Part shown: positions 47,404-54,304 of the stretch, piece by piece
How the letters are laid out: the number at the start of each line of letters is the position of its first letter
Numbering within the stretch: the first letter of the stretch is position 1
DNA from: Mariniblastus fucicola
GTDB taxonomy: Bacteria; Planctomycetota; Planctomycetia; Pirellulales; Pirellulaceae
Assembly (NCBI RefSeq): GCF_008087665.1
Contig: NZ_CP042912.1
Coordinates: 4,340,001-4,404,000, forward strand
Direction of reading: 5' to 3'
Length of the DNA: 64,000 bases
Made by a program: the position numbers and the translations under genes
Notes under the pieces: generated by a model
What the model was told of the DNA's origin: nothing
What the model saw: only the letters and a program-made list of their open reading frames with translations
Databases searched by the model: none

Positions 47404-47970
47404 CTATTTCTTGAACCCAAGCGTCAACTGCGGATCCGTCGACACGCCTTCAGGATTCAATTCCTTGTACAAAAGGCTCGGCTGGATATCCGTGTTGTTC
47501 TGATACTTGTCGCTAACGTACTCCTCGATGTCGCCACAGATCTGATGGTAGAAGATCTGACAGATTGAAACGTTCGGATAAATCCGCACTGGCTGGACTG
47601 CGAACATCTCGAGTGTCCAGAATCCCTTGAAGCCCACGTCGCCAAAGCCGGCCGTGATGTGGACGAAGAGCCCAAGCCGTCCGATGGAGGAACGTCCCTC
47701 GATCATCGGAATCAGATTATGGGTCTCTGTGTGCTCGACCGTGCGAGCCAGATACAAGCGGTTTGGCGAAAGCACCATGCCAGATTCGGGAATCGTCATG
47801 CGTCGAATCCGGTTCTCCTTCCGCATGTCCAGTACGACTTCCTCGTAAGTCATAATGTCCGGATGGAGAGTCAGGTTGTAACTGTTCGGATTAAGATTCT
47901 CGGGCTTGAAGGGATCAATCTTAATATTGTCGCCCAAGTGCTGTTCAATCTCGCGTCCGGACAAAATCAT
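47404..47970 (-). CDS. dcd: dCTP deaminase
   Basis: 188 residues, the usual family length when started at the ATG giving MILSGREI. An 84-codon N-terminal extension in the open frame is not supported. It converts dCTP to dUTP (or is the dCTP deaminase/dUTPase type), feeding dTMP synthesis. Visible: PNSYNLTLH, IEGRSSIGRLGLFVHITAG and AGFGDVGFKGFWTLE, the catalytic and nucleotide loops. Divergent from the Bax-inhibitor gene. Confidence 0.95.
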   Translation of the reverse strand: MILSGREIEQHLGDNIKIDPFKPENLNPNSYNLTLHPDIMTYEEVVLDMRKENRIRRMTIPESGMVLSPNRLYLARTVEHTETHNLIPMIEGRSSIGRLGLFVHITAGFGDVGFKGFWTLEMFAVQPVRIYPNVSICQIFYHQICGDIEEYVSDKYQNNTDIQPSLLYKELNPEGVSTDPQLTLGFKK

Positions 47971-48221
47971 ATCGTTTCCCGCCGATTTTTGGCAATTCTT
48001 GTCGGTCATGCACCGAATACTCTCGCGATTCTGGGGCCAGCGATGCCAACTGTCAACCGCCGCGGAAAACGAAGATTGACCCGGACCTTCCCAGGATCTA
48101 CTTTTATTACGTAGAGGCAGGGAATCCACCTGTCGAAATGAATTCGTAGAATACAATTTCTTCGCGAAGTGAACTGATCGCCAGTTTTTCGGTTCATGCA
48201 CTCCCGAACCAAGGTTTACCA

Positions 48222-48947
48222 ATGAGTCAAAACCCGTACCAATCCCCTCAAAATGCAGCGTGGACTACCGCGGACCTTGCATCCGTTGACGAACGTTCCA
48301 AGTTCATTCGCAACACCTATTTGCATGTTGCCGGAGCTTTTCTGGCGTTCGCGGCGATCGATGCGATTGCGTTAACCCTGTTTGGACCGCAAATCGAAAA
48401 GTTCGTCGGAGCAGTCACTCAAGGCTGGATGTGGCTGGTATTCCTCGGCGGCTTTATGGCCGTTAGCTTCATCGCAGATAAGTGGGCTCACAGCCGAACG
48501 TCTCGCTCGATGCAGTACGTTGGGCTTGGCTTGTACGTGGTCGCGGAAGCAATCCTGTTTCTTCCACTGCTGTTTGTCGCCAGCCGTTTTGCTGACCCAA
48601 CTGTCATTCCATCTGCGGGAATTCTGACGCTGGTCGTCTTCGGTGGACTCTCAGCCGTCGTTTTTTTGACCAAAGCCGATTTTTCCTTTTTGCGATACGC
48701 ATTGTGGATCGCTGGATTCGCTGCGATGGGCTTGATCGTTGCGTCGTTCTTCATGCCTATTAGCCTTGGCTTCTGGTTCTCTGCTGCAATGATTATCTAC
48801 GCAGCCGGATCGATCCTGTACAGCACGTCGAACATCCTGCACCACTACAACACAAACCAGCACGTTGCCGCTTCTTTGGCGCTGTTCTCTTCAGTTGCCT
48901 TGATGCTGTGGTACGTGATCCAGTTGTTCATGAGCTTCGACGAATAG
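48222..48947 (+). CDS. Bax inhibitor-1/YccA-family membrane protein
   Basis: 241 residues, about seven membrane helices, with the short 'SQNPYQSPQ' leader common in planctomycetes. The core (YLHVAGAFLAFAAIDAI, ASFFMPISLGFW and others) matches the BI-1/TMBIM-like family, which in bacteria includes YccA, a regulator of FtsH, and pH-sensitive Ca2+ leak channels. It precedes the LON-domain gene by 23 bases, so the two may be co-transcribed. Confidence 0.82.
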   Translation: MSQNPYQSPQNAAWTTADLASVDERSKFIRNTYLHVAGAFLAFAAIDAIALTLFGPQIEKFVGAVTQGWMWLVFLGGFMAVSFIADKWAHSRTSRSMQYVGLGLYVVAEAILFLPLLFVASRFADPTVIPSAGILTLVVFGGLSAVVFLTKADFSFLRYALWIAGFAAMGLIVASFFMPISLGFWFSAAMIIYAAGSILYSTSNILHHYNTNQHVAASLALFSSVALMLWYVIQLFMSFDE

Positions 48948-48970
48948 TCTTCGGTAAATAAAAGGCGCCT

Positions 48971-49672
48971 ATGTCAAATTCGGATTTTCAGATTCCTGAT
49001 TCGTTCGATGGCTCTGTGCGCCTTTTTCCGTTGCCCAATCTTGTCCTGTTTCCTGGAGTCGTTCAGGCGCTGAACCTGTTCGAACCACGTTACCGACAGC
49101 TGATGGCAGATGTGCTCAGCGACGACAATCTGATCACGATGGCGTTGGTCAAACCTGACCCGGAAAACCTGACGATGCCGGTTCCCGAAATCTGCAACAC
49201 GGTTTGTGTCGGGAAAGTGATGACTCATGCGAAACTCGAAAACGGCACTTACAATTTGCTGCTGGCGGGAGTGTCGCGAGCCGTGATCGTTGACGAACTG
49301 GCTTCGGACACGCTTTACCGGCAGGCCCGCGTGAAGCTGATCCCCGAAAAGTCTTTGCTCAACGCGGACGACAAGTCTCTGCGAACGAAACTGATTCAGC
49401 TGTTCAAGAATTCCCGTGGAGTCGAATCAGAATTTGATGAAGAGGCGCTGGACAAACTTGTCAGCGACAAAATCGAGGTCGGCCAGTTGGCGGACCTGGT
49501 TGCGTATGCTTCTGGCATCAGCCCGATGGAACAGCAGTTGATCCTCGAAACATCGGACGTTCGCGATCGAGTCGAAACGCTGATTTCGATGTTGGAACGT
49601 TTGAACGAAAAAGTCACTATGAATGATGGCGGCGATTCACGTGAGTTTCCGCCAGGCTTCAGCCTCAATTAG
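48971..49672 (+). CDS. LON substrate-binding-domain protein
   Basis: 233 residues. It contains the stand-alone LON N-terminal domain: VRLFPLPNLVLFPGVVQALNLFEPRYRQL and a following beta sheet region. No ATPase or Lon protease parts. Such proteins bind peptide or protein ligands; an exact role is not known. 12 bases downstream begins the selenoprotein gene in the same direction. Confidence 0.88.
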   Translation: MSNSDFQIPDSFDGSVRLFPLPNLVLFPGVVQALNLFEPRYRQLMADVLSDDNLITMALVKPDPENLTMPVPEICNTVCVGKVMTHAKLENGTYNLLLAGVSRAVIVDELASDTLYRQARVKLIPEKSLLNADDKSLRTKLIQLFKNSRGVESEFDEEALDKLVSDKIEVGQLADLVAYASGISPMEQQLILETSDVRDRVETLISMLERLNEKVTMNDGGDSREFPPGFSLN

Positions 49673-49684
49673 AGACAGAGTTAT

Positions 49685-49915
49685 ATGAAAGTCACAATCG
49701 AATACTGCGGCGCCTGAAACTATCTTCCACGAGCCTCCAGTTTGGCGGCAACAATCAAGGAAACTCTCAACGTCGACGCCGAGCTGATCAAAAGCAGTGG
49801 CGGCATCTACGATATCAAAGTCGACGACCGGCTCGTTTACTCCAAACGAGCAAACGGAAACCAGTTTCCTGAAAGCGATGGTGCCGTCGTGAAGTTGATT
49901 CAGGCAACGGCCTGA
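49685..49915 (+). CDS. Selenoprotein W-like (Rdx family) protein with in-frame UGA as selenocysteine
   Basis: 76 residues: MKVTIEYCGA-U-NYLPRASSLAATIK and onwards. The opening matches eukaryotic SelW (VYCGAUGY), with the CxxU redox site at residues 8-11. Downstream segments (DAELIKSSGGIYDIKVDD, RLVYSKRANGN) align with the SelW core and its final beta strands. Codon 11 is TGA (49715-49717) and the frame continues to a TGA at 49913. A hairpin fitting a bacterial SECIS follows the Sec codon. Likely a thiol-redox, thioredoxin-like small protein. It lies 12 bases after the LON-domain gene and probably shares its transcript. Alternative: a pseudogene with a nonsense codon, which the conserved motif and hairpin make unlikely. 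Confidence 0.85.
49733..49749 (+). promoter_or_regulatory. Candidate bacterial SECIS hairpin
   Basis: GCC-U-CCA, loop GUU, UGG-C-GGC: two three-pair stems around one U-C mismatch, with G as the first loop base 23 nt after the UGA. Bacterial SECIS elements share a guanine at the start of the apical loop and this kind of distance; SelB reads it to insert selenocysteine. Confidence 0.65.
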
Positions 49916-49923
49916 CGATTGTC

Positions 49924-50547
49924 TTACCAGCGCCGACGACGCTTCACGGGTCGCGGTTTGACTCGTGGAGCAGGAACGACGACTTTGGCAATCGGGCGTG
50001 GACGCACGACGACAACACCTTGCACAGCGACTCCTGAACTCGCACCTGACGCACCTGACGCACTCGACTGACTTGCAATACTCGCACGCTGGACGGCCTC
50101 GATCACTGCGTTGGAAACACCGTTTGACTTAAGGTGAATCAAGCCGGCGGGGCTGAGGTCGAATCGACCTCCACGCTGCTGTATCGCGTTGACAATGACG
50201 CTGTCGCCGAGCCCGCTTTGTGACATATGAATCAAATCCTGGTCGACGAGAGCCGACTGGTGGGCTTGAATGGCTTGGGCTTCTGCGGCTTCCCGTTCAG
50301 CTTGTGCGTTGCCGACAATGCCGCCGGTCAAAGCTCCTGCTGCCGCGCCGATCAATGCTCCCTCTGCTGCGTGGTCAGACTGATGCCCAATGATCGCGCC
50401 CGCGGTTGTTCCTAGTGCCGTTCCAATGGCGGCCTTCTGATGGACTGGATTCGACGACTGACACCCAGCCACAAAACCAGTCAATGAAAGCGTTCCGACA
50501 ACGATGGCTCGCGAAAAGAAACAGTCTCTATGGTTGTGATTGCACAT
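49924..50547 (-). CDS. Glycine-zipper lipoprotein
   Basis: 207 residues. Lipoprotein signal with GFVAGC lipobox. A glycine-zipper membrane segment (AIGTALGTTAGAIIGHQSDHA, GALIGAAAGALTGGIVG) is followed by a short helical domain (LIHMSQSGLGDSVIVNAIQQ) and a Ser/Ala-rich then Arg/Pro-rich tail (RPVKRRRRW). AGGAAG lies eight bases before the ATG. Probably an envelope-anchored protein that oligomerises through the zipper. Confidence 0.85.
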   Translation of the reverse strand: MCNHNHRDCFFSRAIVVGTLSLTGFVAGCQSSNPVHQKAAIGTALGTTAGAIIGHQSDHAAEGALIGAAAGALTGGIVGNAQAEREAAEAQAIQAHQSALVDQDLIHMSQSGLGDSVIVNAIQQRGGRFDLSPAGLIHLKSNGVSNAVIEAVQRASIASQSSASGASGASSGVAVQGVVVVRPRPIAKVVVPAPRVKPRPVKRRRRW

Positions 50548-51014
50548 GATTCATTCTTCCTTAAATGAGGTGCACTAAGCGATCAGCCGATCGCTCTTTC
50601 GATATCTTCTAACCCCACCTTTCAGACAGCAGGTCGCCGATTCACTACTTGAATTGAAGCCGTCGCTAGCAAGCGGAGACAAACTGCGGTCATGCGTTGC
50701 CAAATCAACAAAGGCTCTGTTTCGAGTGTGTTGCAGGTTACGAAAACGCTGATTCGGCATTGGGTTCTGAAGCATTTACGAGTCCATCTCCGTTCGCTGC
50801 TTGGGTAGCTTTTGGCAGTAGCCGACATCGACACAAGCAATCAAACGGACCGCAGTGCTGCCGCCCCTTTCCAATCGTTGCCCCCAGTCGACCTTTTGTT
50901 CCACGGAGGTCAGTCATACCATCGGCGAGCCTGTTGTTGCAGTGGCCTTCAATTGGACGACAATAGAGCGATCGATAGCGTTCTTTGCACATACAGATCA
51001 TCAAGGCGAACTCC
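50548..51014. other. Intergenic gap of 467 bases
   Basis: Lies between divergent genes and must hold both promoters. Overlapping small open frames in all frames look like shadows. No repeat, hairpin or RNA gene was recognised. Confidence 0.5.
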
Positions 51015-53099
51015 ATGGTTTGGGTCATCCCGTCTCGTAAATTTTCTGCGTTCTTTGCGGCCTTCTTACTGCTGTTGCTCTCTGGCAGTCACAGCATCGT
51101 CGCTCAGAAGCAACTCTCCGAAGACACGGACCAAACGGCTAAATCGACTAACGACTCGCTGTTTCAACCCAAAGATATATTCCAGTTGGAATTCGCGTCC
51201 GATGCGCAGATTTCGCCAGATGGATCAACGATCGTCTATCGTCGGAACTGGTTCGACATCATGAACGATCGCAGCGTCGGTGACTTGTGGATGATCAACG
51301 CCGCAGGGAAACACCTGCCGATGATCGAAAGTGCAACTTCGCCACGATGGTCGCCCGATGGGACTCGACTGGCCTATGTTGGTCTTGATCGTAACGGCAA
51401 ACGCCAACTGTTCTGTCACTGGTTCGCGGAAGATCGTTCGACAGCGTTGACGCACCTGACCGAATCGCCCAGCGGAATCACTTGGTCCCCCGATGGAAAG
51501 CAAATCGCGTTCTTCATGTCCGTCGCTGCGAAAGCGAAACCATTTGCAACGTTGCCGGCAAAACCGAAAGGCGCCAAATGGGCGGATCCGCCGAAGATGA
51601 TCACGAAGCTCCGTTATCGATCCGATGGTGCAGGCTTTCTTCCGGATAAATTTTCGCATTTGTTCGTGGTCAGCGCCGATGGTGGTTCGCCACGACAGTT
51701 GACGACGGGTGACTTTAACCACAACGGCACCGTCGCGTGGACTTCCGATAGCAAAGAGATTTTGATCTCAGCCAATCGCCACGAAGACCACGAGTACCAA
51801 CCCAACAACAGCGAGATCTATCGAGTCCGCCTTGCCGACCGTTCCATCACTGCCGTCACCGATCGCGTCGGCCCGGATGGAAGCCCAGCGATTTCCGACG
51901 ACGGAAAGACAATCGCCTTCGTTGGTTACGACGACAAATTCCTGGGCAATCAGACTCAGACGCTCTACGTGATGGACTCCGACGGTGGCAACAAGCGAAA
52001 GTTGCTGGAGTTTGATCGGAGTGTTGGCTCGCCGAAATGGAGCAATTTTCACAAGGGGTTTTTGTTTACCTATGTCGATCAAGGCAACGCCAAACTTGCG
52101 GTCGTTTCGCTTGATGGCGAAATGAAAAAGCTGGCCGACAATTTAGGCAGCAACTGTATCGGCCGACCTTACGCTGGGCCCAGTTCATTCACCGTGGCCG
52201 ACAACGGTGCGATTGCCTTTTGCGTGACCACGCCGATGATGCCGGGCGAACTTGCTCGTCTCGATGAAGGTGACTTGCAAGTGTTGACTCACCTGAACAA
52301 CGATCTTCTGGAACATAAGGTTCTCGGCGAGGTTACCGAGCAACGTTTTCCTTCCAGCGCCGGCGAGCTGGAGATTCAGAGCTGGATTATGGTTCCGCCG
52401 AACTTTGACCCATCAAAAAAGTATCCTCTGATTCTTGAGATTCACGGCGGGCCATTTGCGGCTTACGGCGACGTATTCTCTGCGGAGCTACAACTGATGG
52501 CTTCTGCCGGCTACGTCGTGCTCTACGTAAATCCACGCGGCAGCACCAGTTACGGCCAGGATTTTGCCAACGAGATCCATCACAACTATCCGGGGCAGGA
52601 CTATGACGACTTGATGAGTGCCGTCGATACGGTAATCGCGAATGGGTACGTCGACAAAGATCGCTTGTACGTAACCGGCGGCAGCGGAGGCGGCGTTCTG
52701 ACCGCGTGGATCATTGGCAGCACGAATCGCTTCAAGGCCGCGGTTGTCGCGAAACCGGTGATCAACTGGTACAGCTTTGCGTTGACCTCCGACGCGTACA
52801 ACTTTTTCTACAAGTACTGGTTCCCTGGGCTGCCGTGGGATCACACCGAGCACTACATGAAGCGTTCGCCGATTTCGAAAGTTGGCAACGTGGAGACACC
52901 GACGATGCTGTTGACCGGCGAAGCGGATTATCGAACTCCGATCAGCGAGTCAGAGCAGTACTATCAAGCCTTGAAGCTACGTAAGATCGACGCCGCGATG
53001 GTCCGCATTCCCGGCGCCTCCCACGGGATCGCCGCCCGTCCGAGTCATCTTCTGGCCAAGGTTGCGTATATCTTGAAGTGGTTTGCAACCCATCCGTAA
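51015..53099 (+). CDS. S9-family prolyl-oligopeptidase-like serine peptidase
   Basis: 694 residues from ATG 51015 with AAGGCG upstream; a TTG 30 bases earlier is less likely. Signal peptide (FSAFFAAFLLLLLSGSHS). The N-terminal half is a beta propeller of PD40-type blades (QISPDGSTIVYRR, RWSPDGTRLAYVG, TWSPDGKQIAFF). The C-terminal alpha/beta hydrolase carries the triad: Ser557 in TGGSGGG, Asp in TGEADYRTP and His in PGASHGI. It cleaves oligopeptides, probably in the periplasm. Confidence 0.93.
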   Translation: MVWVIPSRKFSAFFAAFLLLLLSGSHSIVAQKQLSEDTDQTAKSTNDSLFQPKDIFQLEFASDAQISPDGSTIVYRRNWFDIMNDRSVGDLWMINAAGKHLPMIESATSPRWSPDGTRLAYVGLDRNGKRQLFCHWFAEDRSTALTHLTESPSGITWSPDGKQIAFFMSVAAKAKPFATLPAKPKGAKWADPPKMITKLRYRSDGAGFLPDKFSHLFVVSADGGSPRQLTTGDFNHNGTVAWTSDSKEILISANRHEDHEYQPNNSEIYRVRLADRSITAVTDRVGPDGSPAISDDGKTIAFVGYDDKFLGNQTQTLYVMDSDGGNKRKLLEFDRSVGSPKWSNFHKGFLFTYVDQGNAKLAVVSLDGEMKKLADNLGSNCIGRPYAGPSSFTVADNGAIAFCVTTPMMPGELARLDEGDLQVLTHLNNDLLEHKVLGEVTEQRFPSSAGELEIQSWIMVPPNFDPSKKYPLILEIHGGPFAAYGDVFSAELQLMASAGYVVLYVNPRGSTSYGQDFANEIHHNYPGQDYDDLMSAVDTVIANGYVDKDRLYVTGGSGGGVLTAWIIGSTNRFKAAVVAKPVINWYSFALTSDAYNFFYKYWFPGLPWDHTEHYMKRSPISKVGNVETPTMLLTGEADYRTPISESEQYYQALKLRKIDAAMVRIPGASHGIAARPSHLLAKVAYILKWFATHP

Positions 53100-53226
53100 C
53101 CTCCTTGGAATACAAGCCCGAAGCGCGAGCGAGTGGTTCGACCGCAGATCTTAACCACAAAGAGCATAGAGGCTCACAGAGATCGTCGTGCTGTCCTCGG
53201 TGGTAAATCTATCCGCGCATTTTTGC

Positions 53227-53303
53227 CCACGAAACACACCAAATATGCGAAAGCACTACGCGTCGACGATCATGCCTTTTCGTGTGTTTAGTGTGTTTCG
53301 TGG
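53227..53303. repeat. Palindromic repeat, diverged upstream copy
   Basis: CCACGAAACACACC…GTGTGTTTCGTGG arms, related to the array right of the GxxExxY gene but less similar in the middle. It marks the left side of that gene. Confidence 0.75.
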
Positions 53304-53378
53304 TTGATAAAGACGTCCTGTGCTTGAATTGTGGTTTAGTACAATTCCCAGTTCCCTGCTCACCTAACAAGGCCCGAA

Positions 53379-53739
53379 ATGGATCTCCTTTTCAAAGACG
53401 AAAGCTACCAGATCATGGGAGCCTGCTTTGAAGTCTACAAAAACAAAGGTTGTGGGTTCGTCGAACAGGTCTATCAGGAATGCTTGTCGCTTGAGTTTGG
53501 CTTGCAGGCGATTCCATTTGCCGAGCAAGTCGAATTGACGTTGGAGTACAAAGGGAAACAGTTGGAGCAAACGTATAAGCCAGACTTCATTTGCTTCGAT
53601 GAGATCATCGTAGAAATCAAAGCTGTCTCTAAATTGAACGATCAACATCGTGCCCAAGTCCACAACTACCTAGAAGCTTGGTTTGCTGGTGAACTTTGGT
53701 CACCATCCGAAAGTGGAGTGGGAGCGAATTGTGCGTTGA
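53379..53739 (+). pseudogene. GxxExxY-family protein gene with a frameshift near its 3' end
   Basis: Start ATG gives MDLLFKDESYQIMGACFEVY, then the name motif GFVEQVY (Gly-x-x-Glu-x-x-Tyr) and VELTLEYKGKQLEQTYKPDF, with VEIKA…AQVHNYL near the end. After NYLEA the frame shifts by one: the expected tail (GLLVNFGHHPKVEWERIVR, stop at 53737-53739) is intact in the +1 frame. In the annotated frame the protein instead runs on into the downstream repeats to 53912. About 11 bases seem to be missing at the break. Family function is unproven (possible PD-(D/E)XK nuclease-like fold). Confidence 0.82.
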
Positions 53740-53757
53740 CGACATGCGGTCTTGATC

Positions 53758-54177
53758 AACCACGAAACACACCAAATACACGAAAGTTGCGCGCGTCGAC
53801 GATCCTGTCCTTTCGTGTGTTTAGTGTATTTCGTGGTTCAAAAATTCATGCTGATGGGAGAATGTCTGATCATGTCGTTGCAACTGCCTTGCGTGGATTC
53901 GCGTTCCGATGAAATGCGGATTCAATTAACCACGAAACACACTAAATACACGAAAGTTGCGCGCGTCCACGATCCTGTCTTTTCGTGTGTTTAGTGTATT
54001 TCGTGGTTCAAAAAGTCGCGATGAACTGATCATGTCCGATGAAGTTATTGCAGTCGGCGGGTTTCATTTCGTGCAACGATGACATGCACCATTGACTAAC
54101 CACGAAACACACCAAATACATGAAAGTTGCGTGCGTCGCCGATTATGTCTTTCGTGTGTTTAGTGTATTTCGTGGTT
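53758..54177. repeat. Three 81-bp palindromic repeats at 170-bp spacing
   Basis: Units begin at 53758, 53928 and 54098. Each has AACCACGAAACACAC… and …GTGTATTTCGTGGTT arms that pair with each other around a short GC-rich centre. The two 89-bp intervals are diverged from each other. Their right ends resemble the 3' end of the GxxExxY gene, so the array looks like repeated duplication of gene tail plus palindrome. The spacing is that of a tandem repeat and not a CRISPR array. Confidence 0.85.
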
Positions 54178-54304
54178 CAAGAAAGTCATCCTGAGGTAGT
54201 TGCGGGGCGTCCTCTGTGGTGGATATCCGGAGACCGTGTAGGTTTGGCCTCTTTGATGCGCTGAGTTAAACTGGATAGCTCAACTCATCAACGCACCAAC
54301 TCAC

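Noticed and set aside
47971-48222. 84-residue N-terminal extension of dCTP deaminase
   Set aside because: The family starts at MILSGREI-like sequence and has about 188 residues.
49685-49717. The SelW-like gene being a short 10-codon peptide ended by the first TGA
   Set aside because: The 65 codons after the TGA remain open in frame and match the SelW fold, which a stop codon would not preserve.
53758-54177. A CRISPR array
   Set aside because: The repeat is 81 bp and palindromic, the intervals are 89 bp and similar at one end, there are only three regular units, and no cas gene is near.
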